NCBI GenBank assembly: GCA_964418595.1
Contig: CAYQMF010000025.1
Coordinates: 1 to 61,547, forward strand
Source: CAYQMF01 sp964418595
Lineage (GTDB): Bacteria; Planctomycetota; UBA1135; UBA2386
Direction: 5' to 3'
Length of the DNA stretch: 61,547 nucleotides
Numbering within the stretch: the stretch's first letter is position 1; each line of letters begins with the position of its first letter. Made by a program: the position numbers and the translations under genes. A model generated the notes under the pieces. The model worked only from the letters and a program-made list of their open reading frames with translations. It was not told the origin of the DNA and searched no databases. Below, piece by piece: positions 50,696 to 59,745 of this stretch.

Positions 50696-52506
50696 AACGC
50701 CAGCCAGCGCGAGAGGTCGTTGTAGGTGACGAACACGAGCAGCCCGACCACGAACACGAGGCCGAGCGTGAGACTGTAGCCGTGCATGCGCGCGCTCACC
50801 GGCGAGCCCTTGATGCGTTCGATCAGCAGGAACAACAGGTGCCCGCCGTCGAGCACCGGGATGGGCAGCACGTTGATGAACGCGAGGTTGATGCTGAACA
50901 TCGCCAGGAAGTAGATGAAGCGCGCGAACCCCCACTCGGCGTTGGCGTAGCTGGCCCGCGAGATCTGGATGATCCCGCCGAGGTTCTTCGCCGAGACGTC
51001 GCCGACCACCATCTCCTTGATGGTCACGTAGAGCTGCTTGATGAGGTCGGCGGAGCAGCCCAAGCCCGCGCCGATTGCCGCGCCGGCACCTTCGACCACG
51101 TAGGTCTGGCGTCGATACGTCGCGTGCGCCGTGAACCCGGGATCGAGCGTGCGACCGGTCTCGATCTGCAACTCGACGGTGTCCGAGCCGCGGGCGACGA
51201 CGCAGCGCATCGTCGTCGCCTTGAACCGGCCCACGGCGTCGAGGAGTTCCCACCAGCTCGCCACCTGGGTGTCGCCCACCATGGTGATGCGATCCCCGGT
51301 GCGCATGCCGCCGCGCGCGGCGGGATCGTCGGTGCGCACGACGACCAGCGCGCCATCGCCGTGCGAGTCGGCATCGAGCACGATGTGGTCGGCGAGGCCG
51401 GCGCGCTCCGCCACCGAGAGCGTGGCGTGCAGGTCGACGACACTGCGCGTACCCTGCGAGTCGCGGCGCACCCGCATGTGCAACTCCCCCGGACCCTCAC
51501 GCCACGGCGCGAGGCTCTCCGCCAGAAACGGGACGCCGTCGATGCTCTCGATCTCGTCTCCGGCGCGGAGGCCGAGAGCGGCGAGGGGGCCGTGGTCATG
51601 ACGGACGGCGCGTACGCGCTGCCGGATCGGCGCCACCCCGATGCGCGCGGAGGTCGGCATCGGCGCCGGCTGGAAGGAGACGTTGCGCGCTCGGGAATCG
51701 CCACGCGTGAAGCCCACCTCGACCGTGGTGCCCGGCGGCCGGTGCATGATCGAGCCGACGACGCGCTGGATGTCGCTCCAGGTCGTGGGCTGCCCGTCGA
51801 CCGTCTGCAGGAGGTCGCCGGTGCGCAGGCCGGCGGTGTGCGCCGGAGAGCCGTCGGCCACGATCAGCTCCGGCGGCCCGGCCTCGACGGCAGGTGCGAC
51901 GCCGATGCGGCGGAGACCTTCGCCTTCGTCGTACTCCGAGCGCACGCTCTTGTGGATGACCGCCCCGTCGCGCTCGATCTCGAAGTCGACCGGGCGGGCA
52001 CCCGCCAGCGCGACTTCGACGCGCAGGTTCTCGAACGCGTGCGTGGGCTTGCCATTGATGCGCAAGACCCGATCACCCGGGCGGAGGTCGGCGTGCCACG
52101 CGGCGCCGCCGGGGGTCACCTCGCCGAGGACGGGGGCGGTGAAGGGCACCCCGTACTGGAACACGATCGGGAAGGCGATGAGCGCGAACGCGAGGTTCAT
52201 GATCACACCGCCCGAGTAGTACAGCACGCGCGCGGCGAAGCTCTTCGCATTGAGATCGTCGCTGCGCAGGTGGCGGCGCTCGAAGTCGTCGGCGCCGGCC
52301 ACCATGACGAAGCCGCCCACCGGGACGAGGCTCAGTCGGTAGTCGGTGCCGTTGCGCACGAAGCCGCAGAGCCGCGGCCCGAAGCCCAGCGAGAACACGA
52401 GCACGCGAACGCCGGCGGCGCGGGCCGCCAGGTAGTGGCCCAGCTCGTGGATGAAGATCATGAAGCCGACGCCGAGGATCGTCAGCAGGGTGGGAAGCAG
52501 GCTCAT
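50692..52506 (-). CDS. rseP: RseP-type site-2 intramembrane metalloprotease with four PDZ domains
   Basis: About 604 residues. Zinc site FIHELGHYLAARAAGV with HELGH at residues 20-24; the C-terminal membrane motif is NVLPIPVLDGGHLLFLLIER (third ligand Asp). Four PDZ-like modules lie between: VTPGGAAWHADLRPGDRVLR, IVADGSPAHTAGLRTGDLLQ, HGPLAALGLRAGDEIESIDG and VVVRTDDPAARGGMRTGDRI. The E. coli protein has two PDZ domains and about 450 residues, so this one is larger. It cleaves membrane-anchored regulators such as anti-sigma factors within the membrane. It overlaps dxr by four bases upstream and ubiA by four downstream. Membrane-tethered sigma-linked proteins elsewhere in the window are possible substrates. 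Confidence 0.93.
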   Translation of the reverse strand: MSLLPTLLTILGVGFMIFIHELGHYLAARAAGVRVLVFSLGFGPRLCGFVRNGTDYRLSLVPVGGFVMVAGADDFERRHLRSDDLNAKSFAARVLYYSGGVIMNLAFALIAFPIVFQYGVPFTAPVLGEVTPGGAAWHADLRPGDRVLRINGKPTHAFENLRVEVALAGARPVDFEIERDGAVIHKSVRSEYDEGEGLRRIGVAPAVEAGPPELIVADGSPAHTAGLRTGDLLQTVDGQPTTWSDIQRVVGSIMHRPPGTTVEVGFTRGDSRARNVSFQPAPMPTSARIGVAPIRQRVRAVRHDHGPLAALGLRAGDEIESIDGVPFLAESLAPWREGPGELHMRVRRDSQGTRSVVDLHATLSVAERAGLADHIVLDADSHGDGALVVVRTDDPAARGGMRTGDRITMVGDTQVASWWELLDAVGRFKATTMRCVVARGSDTVELQIETGRTLDPGFTAHATYRRQTYVVEGAGAAIGAGLGCSADLIKQLYVTIKEMVVGDVSAKNLGGIIQISRASYANAEWGFARFIYFLAMFSINLAFINVLPIPVLDGGHLLFLLIERIKGSPVSARMHGYSLTLGLVFVVGLLVFVTYNDLSRWLAF

Positions 52507-53651
52507 GCGGCGACTCCGGCGGCGGTGCGTGCTGCGCGACGCGCCCAGGCGTCGGCGCGCAGGACGTCGTCGAGGCAGCGGACGTCCTTCTGTTCGTGGC
52601 GTTCGAGCACGCGGGCTACCGACTGGGTGATGGCGGGGAAGCCGATCCTGCCCTCGAGGAACAGCTCGCTGAGCACTTCATCGGCAGCATTCAGCACTGC
52701 GCCTGAGTCGCCGCCGCGGCGCAGCACGTCGTAGGCGAGGTCGATGGCGGGGTAGCGCGCGGCTTCGACGGGTGCGAACTCGAGGGAGCGGAAGCGCGTG
52801 GGGTCGTATGGCGCGAAATCGAACGGCGTCCGCTCCGGCCACGCGAGGCAGTACAGGATCGGGACGCGCATGTCGGGGACGCCGAGCTGGGCCATGATCG
52901 AGCCGTCGACGAACTCGACCATCGAGTGCACGATGCTCTGCGGGTGGATGACCACCTGGATCTGATCGGGGCGGAGATCGAACAGCCAGTGCGCTTCGAT
53001 CACTTCGAACGCCTTGTTCATCATCGTGGCAGAGCCGACGGTGATGCGCGGCCCCATCTTCCAGGTCGGGTGCTGCAGCGCTTCCCTTGGCGTGATGCTG
53101 GCAAAGCTCGCGAGGTCGCGGGTGCGGAACGGTCCCCCGGACCCGGTGAGGTGGATCCTGCGCACGCGTTCGCGCCGCTCGCCGACCAGGCACTGGAACA
53201 CGGCACAGTGCTCTGAGTCGACCGGCAGGATCGTGGCGCCGGAGCGCGCCGCGAGATCCATGAGGTAGGGGCCGGCCATCACCAGCGACTCCTTGTTGGC
53301 GAGCGCGAGGGTCTTGCCATGGCGGAGCGTCCACTCGGAGGCGGCGAGTCCGGCGGCGCCGGTGATCCCGTTCAGGACGACATCCGGGCCGGTGGCGTCG
53401 AGCATCGCGGGCACGCCCTCGGCACCGACATGCCAGGCCGTACCTGCGGGAAGGTCTCTTGGTCGTGCGCCACCGGCGACGAGGGCGACCGCGTCGGGGG
53501 CGAACTCGCGCGCCTGCGCCGTCACCTGGTCGCTGCTGCGCCAGGCCGAGAGCGCGACCACGTCGAACATGGAGCGGCGACCATCGCGCACCAGGGCGAG
53601 CGCCTGGGTGCCGATCGAACCGGTGCTGCCGAGGATGGCGATGCGCTTCAT
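52503..53651 (-). CDS. dxr: 1-deoxy-D-xylulose 5-phosphate reductoisomerase
   Basis: About 382 residues. Dxr makes 2-C-methylerythritol 4-phosphate, the committed step of the MEP isoprenoid pathway. NADPH-binding IAILGSTGSIGTQAL is at the N-terminus, then LNGITGAAGLAASEWTLRHG, LALANKESLVMAG, ILPVDSEHCAVFQCL, LTGSGGPFR, HPTWKMGPRITVGSATMMNK, GLEVIEA-equivalent AFEVIEAHWLF and VIHPQSIVHSMVEFVDGS. All are standard. The gene heads the leftward run dxr, rseP, ubiA and the cytochrome gene, the same dxr-rseP neighbourhood known in many bacteria. Confidence 0.97.
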   Translation of the reverse strand: MKRIAILGSTGSIGTQALALVRDGRRSMFDVVALSAWRSSDQVTAQAREFAPDAVALVAGGARPRDLPAGTAWHVGAEGVPAMLDATGPDVVLNGITGAAGLAASEWTLRHGKTLALANKESLVMAGPYLMDLAARSGATILPVDSEHCAVFQCLVGERRERVRRIHLTGSGGPFRTRDLASFASITPREALQHPTWKMGPRITVGSATMMNKAFEVIEAHWLFDLRPDQIQVVIHPQSIVHSMVEFVDGSIMAQLGVPDMRVPILYCLAWPERTPFDFAPYDPTRFRSLEFAPVEAARYPAIDLAYDVLRRGGDSGAVLNAADEVLSELFLEGRIGFPAITQSVARVLERHEQKDVRCLDDVLRADAWARRAARTAAGVAA

Positions 53652-53708
53652 TCGCGGTGCGGATTATGACGCGACCGCGCGCCAAGGCCCGAGTTCTTCC
53701 GGGAGCGA

Positions 53709-53740
53709 TGGGCTGCGAGAGCCGCGAATCGTCGCGCGCG
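53709..53740 (+). repeat. Short dispersed repeat, copy 2
   Basis: Matches 30236-30268 in the same orientation (tgggctgcgagagccgcg, aatcgtcgc). It lies in the 195-base gap between dxr and the TPR gene, where no other feature is evident. Confidence 0.4.
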
Positions 53741-53846
53741 GATCCTGCCGTCGGGAGTGACCAGGGGAGGCTTCCTCACGTGGGACGTTGCCGCCGTGGG
53801 GCGCCTGGCCGATGATGCTGCCGTGCCGCGCCCCGAGGTTGTCCTG

Positions 53847-54845
53847 ATGATGGCGCGCGTCGCCGGTGGGCTGATCGCCCTCGCGTGCGCCGGCCCGCTG
53901 CCGGCCCAGCGGGTCGAAGCCCTGTGGTCGCAGGCGGAAGACCTGCGCCGGAATCCGGGCGCCGATCCGGCGGCGGTGCGCACCGCGTACGCGCGCGTCG
54001 TGCAGGCGTTCGACGCGCTCGCCGTGGACGACGCCGCGCGCCGGCACGAGGCCGGGTTCGCGGCGCACGGCGCGCTCCTCGCCGGAGATGCGGCACGGGC
54101 GCTGACGCTGGCCCAGCAGCGGGAACGCGCGACGGCAGACGATGCCCTGGCCATCGAGACCCGGATGCGCGCGCTCGTGGAGCTGGGCCAGGCGGATGCG
54201 TTCGTGGCCGCCATGGCGAGCGCTGCGCGGGCCAACGGTCCGGCGGTGGAGAAGGCCTGCGTCGCGCTGGTCGAGCACCATGGCGGGGCGTTGTGCGAGG
54301 CTGCCGACCGCGCGCTGCGGCAAGGGCATGCCGACGAGGGGATGGCGGTGTTCGAGGCGTTGGTGCGGGCGTCGGGGCGAGCCCCGGTCGCGCTCGCCAA
54401 CCTCGCCCTCGCCAACCGCCACCTCGGCCGCCTCGAAGCGAGCGAGGGTCTCTACCGCGAGGCGCTGCAGGCGCTGCCGGAGGATCCCGACTTCTGGAAC
54501 GACTACGGCCTGCTCCTGAAGGGCCAACGGCGCGACCGCGAGGCGATGGTCGCCTTCGCGAAGAGTCACGCCCACGACCCCACCCGGCCCCCGACCGGAC
54601 CCGCCGTGTCGAACCTCGCGTTCATGCAGGGACGCGGTCGCGGGCGTGGCGCCGAGGCCGAGGGCCTGGCCGCCCCGGTCGCGGCGCTCACCGACGTGGT
54701 GGCGCGGCGCCCCGACGCGATGATGGCGCGGCGCCTGTTGATCGACGCGCTCGTCGATCCGACGCGCGCACCGGGCAGACCCCCGGGCGGTGTTCCGCCG
54801 CGTGTTCCTGACAGCGTCCCTGACAGGAGCCGCGCTGGCCGTTAG
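53847..54845 (+). CDS. Exported TPR-repeat protein
   Basis: About 332 residues with a signal peptide (MARVAGGLIALACAGPLPAQ), which is why ATG 53847 is preferred to the start at 53757. The body contains tetratricopeptide-like repeats, clearest in PVALANLALANRHLGRLEAS and EGLYREALQALPEDPDFWND followed by YGLLLKGQRRDREAMVAFAK. TPRs bind proteins. The last 25 residues are Pro/Arg-rich and may reflect read-through past the natural end. Four genes in the same direction follow closely and may be functionally linked. Confidence 0.7.
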   Translation: MMARVAGGLIALACAGPLPAQRVEALWSQAEDLRRNPGADPAAVRTAYARVVQAFDALAVDDAARRHEAGFAAHGALLAGDAARALTLAQQRERATADDALAIETRMRALVELGQADAFVAAMASAARANGPAVEKACVALVEHHGGALCEAADRALRQGHADEGMAVFEALVRASGRAPVALANLALANRHLGRLEASEGLYREALQALPEDPDFWNDYGLLLKGQRRDREAMVAFAKSHAHDPTRPPTGPAVSNLAFMQGRGRGRGAEAEGLAAPVAALTDVVARRPDAMMARRLLIDALVDPTRAPGRPPGGVPPRVPDSVPDRSRAGR

Positions 54846-54903
54846 CCTCATGGCGTGGGGTCGCGAACCGGCCCCGGTTCCAAGACCAAGCCCTGCTCAT
54901 CGA

Positions 54904-56334
54904 ATGCTGCTGAACGCTCTACTGTTGGTGTCTTCCTGTCTCCTCGCCCCGCAAGCGCAGGGCGGCGAACGCTTCGCCTCCGTCCTCTCGAAGTCCGAGC
55001 AGGACTCGCTGCGCAGCAAGGCGCAGGAGTGGTTCAAGCTTCAGCTCACGGTGCGCGACCTCGAGGGCCCGCGCCGCGATGCGGCGCGCAAGAAGGAGGA
55101 TGCCGCGAAGGAGAAGTTCCTCCGCGAGTGGGAGGCCAAGTCCAAGAAGAGGGACCTGCTCGCGTGCGTTGGCGACCTCAAGGCGATCTTCGCGGGGTGC
55201 TTCGAGTTCGACCGGCAGAGCGGTGGCTCGGACGTGCGGACCTTCAAGCCGAAGGGCGCTGCGTCGTTCGACGCGGTGGTGCCGCGCCGCTACCGGGAGA
55301 CCACACCGACGCCGACGGTGCTCGTGATCCGCGGCCACGGTGAGCGCGGCTGGGTCCTCGCCAACGAGTGGTGGTCCTCCACTTGGAAGGGAGCAGCAGA
55401 GGCGCAGGACTACGTCGGCATCCTGCCGCAACTGGATGACGGGATGGACCTCGACCCGCCGCTCGACCTGTCGAAGGAACACGGCCTCACCCAGGACGAG
55501 GCGCGCTACATCACGGTGCTCGGCGCGATCGGCTCGGCCAACCAGGTCCTGCACCTGGATCGCGAGCGCATCTACCTCGACTGCGCGGAGGGCTCGTGTC
55601 TGTTCGGGCTCCGGATGGCGGCCACCTTCCCGCAGATGTTCGCCGGCGTCATCCTGCGCAAGCCGACCGATCCGGGCGAACTGCGCCTGGAGTCGTTGAC
55701 CGGCCTGCCGGTGCTGCTCCTGCGTACCGCGGCAACCAAGGACGTCTGCCAGAAGATCGCCGATGCGCTCAACAAGCTGCAGGACGGCGCGTGTACGCTG
55801 CTCGACGCCAAGGGCGATTACCCGCACGCGGAGTCCGGCGACGAGATCGCGGTGTGGACCAAGTCGAAGGAGCGCGACATGTCGCGCACGCGGGTCGTCG
55901 TGGCAAACAACTACGACAAGTTCCGGCGCGCCTACTGGGTGCAGATGGGCACGGCGCCGTCGCTGCTCGAGGTCGCGGCCGATGCGCGGCCCTACCTGGA
56001 GGTCGTCGCCGATCGAGCCGCGAACCGGATCACGGTCACGGCGCGCCGCGTGTCGGACTTCGGCCTCTACCTCAACGACGCGCTCGTCGACCTCGACAAG
56101 GAGGTGACGATCGTGGTCAACGGCCAGGCCCTCAAGCCGGCGCGCTTCGAGCGGAACCTGCGGCAGATGTGCGAGACGATCTACCGCGGGCGCGATCCGG
56201 GCGCCGTCTTCCCCGCGGAGCGGACGTTCGTGGTGCCGGCGGAGCCGACCCCGGCCAAGGCGGACGCCGTCGACAAGGGGGCTGCCGGCGACAAGGGCGC
56301 TCCGGGCGAGAAGGGCGAAGCTGGCGGCAAGTGA
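54904..56334 (+). CDS. Exported alpha/beta-hydrolase-fold protein with collagen-like tail
   Basis: About 476 residues with a signal peptide (LLNALLLVSSCLLAPQAQG). Central strands TPTVLVIRGHGERGWVLANE and the elbow region RERIYLDCAEGSCLFGLRMA, then MFAGVILRKP, match an alpha/beta hydrolase core, but the nucleophile elbow is CAEGSC rather than GxSxG, so activity is uncertain. A C-terminal beta segment (ITVTARRVSDFGLYLNDALV) is shared with the next gene. The very end (GAAGDKGAPGEKGEAGGK) is six Gly-X-Y triplets, as in collagen-like stalks. It and the following gene look like diverged tandem duplicates. Confidence 0.65.
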   Translation: MLLNALLLVSSCLLAPQAQGGERFASVLSKSEQDSLRSKAQEWFKLQLTVRDLEGPRRDAARKKEDAAKEKFLREWEAKSKKRDLLACVGDLKAIFAGCFEFDRQSGGSDVRTFKPKGAASFDAVVPRRYRETTPTPTVLVIRGHGERGWVLANEWWSSTWKGAAEAQDYVGILPQLDDGMDLDPPLDLSKEHGLTQDEARYITVLGAIGSANQVLHLDRERIYLDCAEGSCLFGLRMAATFPQMFAGVILRKPTDPGELRLESLTGLPVLLLRTAATKDVCQKIADALNKLQDGACTLLDAKGDYPHAESGDEIAVWTKSKERDMSRTRVVVANNYDKFRRAYWVQMGTAPSLLEVAADARPYLEVVADRAANRITVTARRVSDFGLYLNDALVDLDKEVTIVVNGQALKPARFERNLRQMCETIYRGRDPGAVFPAERTFVVPAEPTPAKADAVDKGAAGDKGAPGEKGEAGGK

Positions 56335-56416
56335 GTCTCGCCCTGCGGTGGCCGGCCATCGCGCGCTACGTGCCGTCCGGCGCGAGCGTTCGTACCTGCC
56401 CGGGCAGATCCTGGCG

Positions 56417-57784
56417 ATGATCGTCGCGCCGCTTCTGTCGGCCTTCCTCGCCTGCCAGCCGGCCGCGCCGTCCGGGTCCACGGGCTCCGAGCTGGAGACG
56501 ACGACGCGGGACTGGTTCGTGGCCCGCCGTCTGGCGGAGGACGGCAAGCCCGGCGTCACCGAGGCGGACGTGGCGTGGCACCGACGGCGCGTCCACGCCG
56601 TGTGGGGGCGCGCCGCATGCGAGCCTGGGTTCCTTCGCGATGCGCCACGCCTCATGGCGTTGTTTCGCCGGAGCCTCGACTACGCCCCGGCCGCGGGGAC
56701 GGGTGCGTTCGAGCCCTGGGACAGCGGCGAGGGCGTCGCCGTGCGCGTGCCCGTGGCCTATGCGCCGGGGACTGCGTGGCCGACCCTGGTCTCGGTGTAC
56801 GACGCTGCCGAGGAGACGTCGGACGCAGCCACCGCACGCGCGGCGTCGATCGTCGACGACGCGTGGTTGGTGGTCGCGGTCGATGCCCGGAGGCTGGTGT
56901 CGTTCCTGCGCGCTCCCCTACGGCCGCGGCTCACTTCGCTGCAGGCGCTGGGGTTCGCGGGGAGCGCATTGGCCTGGGCCGTGGGGCCCGTGCACCTGGC
57001 GACGCGATGGTGGCGTGTGACGCTCGATGCATCGCGCGTCGACGAGACCGTGGACGAGCGCGACCTGCCACGCGGGTTGTTCGCGCTGCTCGGCGGCGTG
57101 CAGCGACGCCTGCACATCGATCGGGAACGCCTCGTGTTGTTGTGCAGCGGGTCGGCCGTGCAGGTCGGGGTGCGGGCGGCCGCGACCGCACCGGATCGCT
57201 TCGCCGGGCTCTTGCTGTGGGCGCCCGCAAGGGTGCCCACCGGCCTGCTCGAAAACCTGGCCCTGGTGCCGATCCTGGTGGTCGGCGAGGGCACGTTCGA
57301 CCTGGCAGCGGAGACGATCGCGGCCCTGACGCGCACGCCGGGAGGGGTCGTGCGACGTGACGCGTGGCCCGGCGGACGAGCCGAGATCACGACGTGGGTG
57401 CGCGGGGCGACGCGGGATCTGTTTCGGCGCCGCCTCGGGTTCACCATGGAGGACGACGCGATCGTGGACGGGTTCTGGCTGCGGGTCCTGGTTGCCGACT
57501 TCGGCGGCGCGCGCGGTGGGCGGCGGGCGCGGATCGACGCGACCGTGGATCGCGCGACGAACACGATCAGCGTGAGTGCGCAGCACATCGACGAGCTCAC
57601 GCTCCTGCTCAGCGACGCCATCGTCGACCTCGACCGGGCGGTCGTGGTGGAGATCAATGGCGTGCCGGCGACGCTGCGGCGCGCACGCAGCGCCGACTTC
57701 CTGCTGGAGTCGGTGTTCCAGCGGTTCGATCCGGGCTACCTGTTCACGACCGCGATCACGCTCGCGGTACCGAGGCGAGGCTGA
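56417..57784 (+). CDS. Exported alpha/beta-hydrolase-fold protein, paralogue of the preceding gene
   Basis: About 455 residues from ATG 56417; a GTG at 56348 would add 23 residues. The N-terminus IVAPLLSAFLACQPAAPSG is a signal peptide, possibly of a lipoprotein. The elbow RERLVLLCSGSAVQVGVRAA and FAGLLLWAPARVPTGLLENL align with the preceding protein (RERIYLDCAEGSCLFGLRMA, FAGVILRKP), and the C-terminal ATNTISVSAQHIDELTLLLS with DAIVDLDRAVVVEINGVPA aligns with its C-terminal segment. Again the canonical GxSxG is absent (CSGSA). It lacks the collagen-like tail. It ends three bases before the next gene. Confidence 0.65.
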   Translation: MIVAPLLSAFLACQPAAPSGSTGSELETTTRDWFVARRLAEDGKPGVTEADVAWHRRRVHAVWGRAACEPGFLRDAPRLMALFRRSLDYAPAAGTGAFEPWDSGEGVAVRVPVAYAPGTAWPTLVSVYDAAEETSDAATARAASIVDDAWLVVAVDARRLVSFLRAPLRPRLTSLQALGFAGSALAWAVGPVHLATRWWRVTLDASRVDETVDERDLPRGLFALLGGVQRRLHIDRERLVLLCSGSAVQVGVRAAATAPDRFAGLLLWAPARVPTGLLENLALVPILVVGEGTFDLAAETIAALTRTPGGVVRRDAWPGGRAEITTWVRGATRDLFRRRLGFTMEDDAIVDGFWLRVLVADFGGARGGRRARIDATVDRATNTISVSAQHIDELTLLLSDAIVDLDRAVVVEINGVPATLRRARSADFLLESVFQRFDPGYLFTTAITLAVPRRG

Positions 57785-57786
57785 CG

Positions 57787-59724
57787 ATGGGGGACGCGAG
57801 GGCGGCGGTGGTCGCGGGGCTGGTCGGGTTCGCGATGATGAGCCTCGAGCTCACGGCGATCCGCATCATGGCGCCGCACTTCGGCGACAGCGCCTACGTG
57901 TGGACGAACGTCATCGGCGTGATGCTCGTGGCCCTGGCGCTGGGCGCGTTCCTCGGTGGACGGTGGGCGGGGTTGCCCGACCCGCAGCGCCGGTTGAGCC
58001 GGGCGCTGGTGGTGGCTGGTGGATTGGCCGCGGTGACGCCGTTCGTGGTCGGGCCGCTCGGCGCGTGGCTGGTGCCGCAGACCCTGCCCCTCGAGGCGGC
58101 GATGGCGGCCCTGGTGCGGGGATCGCTGGCGTGCACGCTGGTGCTGTTTGCGCCGGCGGTGCTCCTGCTCGGCGTGGCGACACCGATGCTCGTCGCGATG
58201 CTGGTGGCCGCCGGGCGGCCGGCCGGGCGCGCCAGCGGGCTCGTGAGCGCGATCTCGACCCTGGGCAGCCTGCTCGGGACGTTCGCGGCGACGCACCTGT
58301 TGGTGCCGGGGCTCGGGAGCAGGATGACGGTGTGGGTGTGTGCGGCCCTGTTGCTGGTGTCGGCGGCGATCGTCCGGGGGCGCGTCGGTCCTGCGGTCGC
58401 GGCGGGCGGTGTGCTGTTCTTCTGGCTGCTGCCGTCCGGACCGTTGCGGGCAGCGCCAGCAGGTACCGAGTGGGTCGCCGAGACGGAGAGCGCGTACCAG
58501 TTCCTGCAGGTGTTGCGTGCCATGGACGGCGACGCGACCGTGACCACGCTCAAGATCAACGAGGGGTTGGACTCCTTCCATTCGCTGGCGCGGAGCGACA
58601 CCGCCTGGACGCGCGGTGCGTACTACGACTGGCACACGGCGGCGGCGGTGCTCGCTCGCGATGGAGTGCCCTCAGCCCCGGCTTCGCTGCGCGTGTTGTC
58701 GCTCGGCGCGGCCGCCGGCACCTTCGCGCGCGTGTTCGGCGTGGCCTTTCCCGGGTGCACGGTCGATGGCGTGGAGATCGATCCGGCGGTCGTGGAGCTT
58801 GGCCAGCGCCACTTCGGTGCGCGCGGCGCGGCGGGTGTCGATGTCGGCGGCCTCGACGCGCGCGTGTTCGTGGCGCAGGCGGGGGTGGCGTACGACGTGG
58901 TGCTGGTCGATGCCTATGCGCGCCAGATCTACATCCCCGCACACGTGGCGAGCCGCGAGTTCTTCACCGCCGTCCGCGGCCGGCTCGTCCCCGGTGGCGT
59001 CGTGTCGGTGAACGCGGGCGGGCTCGGCTTCGACGATCCGGTGCTCTCCGCGCTGGGCCGCACCATGGCGAGCGTGTTCGGCACGGCACACGCGTTCCGC
59101 GTGCCCTTCAGCCGCAACTTCGTGCTGGTGGCGCGACGCGATCAGCCCCTCGCACGCGCGGTCTTGCGGACCGCGGCGTCGAGCGACGCCGAGTTGGGGC
59201 GCGTTCTCGCGCAGATGGCGGACGACGCGCACTGGCGTGTGTTCCAGGTCGATGGCGCGGTGCTCGACGATGATCGACCCGTGCTCGACGCGCTTCAGCA
59301 CGCGTCCTACGGCGAGGCGGCGGCCGAGCGCGTGACCCTGACGGCGGCGACCGGCGGCGGGGACCCTGCCGCGGTCGGCGAGACCGCGCGGGCGCACCTC
59401 GTCGCGGGTCGGGCGGAGGCGTGTCTCGCCGAGCTGGGGACGGCGAGCGCGATGACGCCCTACCTTCGCTTGCTGGCGGGGGACGCGCGGTGGGCACTGC
59501 ACGACGCCGGCGGCGCGCGTGCGGAGCTGCGCGCCGCCGAGGCGGCGGGCGTGGACGAGGGGCTGGGACCCCATCTCGCACGCCGGTTGGCGACGGTCGA
59601 GGAGTTCCTTGCCAGCACTGCGGCCGCGCGCGCGGCGGGGACCCGCAACGGCTGGCTCGCGGTCGCCGGCGCGGCGGCTCTGCTCGCGCTGGGGTTCGGT
59701 CTCGTGCGGGTGGCGCGCGGCTGA
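57787..59724 (+). CDS. Membrane-fused spermidine-synthase-like protein
   Basis: About 645 residues. Residues 1-220 form six or seven membrane helices (VVAGLVGFAMMSLELTAIRI, VIGVMLVALALGAFLGGRWA). A Rossmann-type domain follows at about 280-460: LRVLSLGAAAGTFARVFGVA then VDGVEIDPAVVELGQRHFGA and VVLVDAYARQIYIPAHVASR, the fold of spermidine synthases and related aminopropyltransferases. The usual catalytic Asp pair is only partly present, so it is better called spermidine-synthase-like. The C-terminus has TPR-like helices and a final membrane helix (LAVAGAAALLALGFGLVRVA). It follows the hydrolase paralogue by two bases, implying one transcript. Confidence 0.82.
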   Translation: MGDARAAVVAGLVGFAMMSLELTAIRIMAPHFGDSAYVWTNVIGVMLVALALGAFLGGRWAGLPDPQRRLSRALVVAGGLAAVTPFVVGPLGAWLVPQTLPLEAAMAALVRGSLACTLVLFAPAVLLLGVATPMLVAMLVAAGRPAGRASGLVSAISTLGSLLGTFAATHLLVPGLGSRMTVWVCAALLLVSAAIVRGRVGPAVAAGGVLFFWLLPSGPLRAAPAGTEWVAETESAYQFLQVLRAMDGDATVTTLKINEGLDSFHSLARSDTAWTRGAYYDWHTAAAVLARDGVPSAPASLRVLSLGAAAGTFARVFGVAFPGCTVDGVEIDPAVVELGQRHFGARGAAGVDVGGLDARVFVAQAGVAYDVVLVDAYARQIYIPAHVASREFFTAVRGRLVPGGVVSVNAGGLGFDDPVLSALGRTMASVFGTAHAFRVPFSRNFVLVARRDQPLARAVLRTAASSDAELGRVLAQMADDAHWRVFQVDGAVLDDDRPVLDALQHASYGEAAAERVTLTAATGGGDPAAVGETARAHLVAGRAEACLAELGTASAMTPYLRLLAGDARWALHDAGGARAELRAAEAAGVDEGLGPHLARRLATVEEFLASTAAARAAGTRNGWLAVAGAAALLALGFGLVRVARG

Positions 59725-59745
59725 ACCGCGCGCACGCGACGCGAG

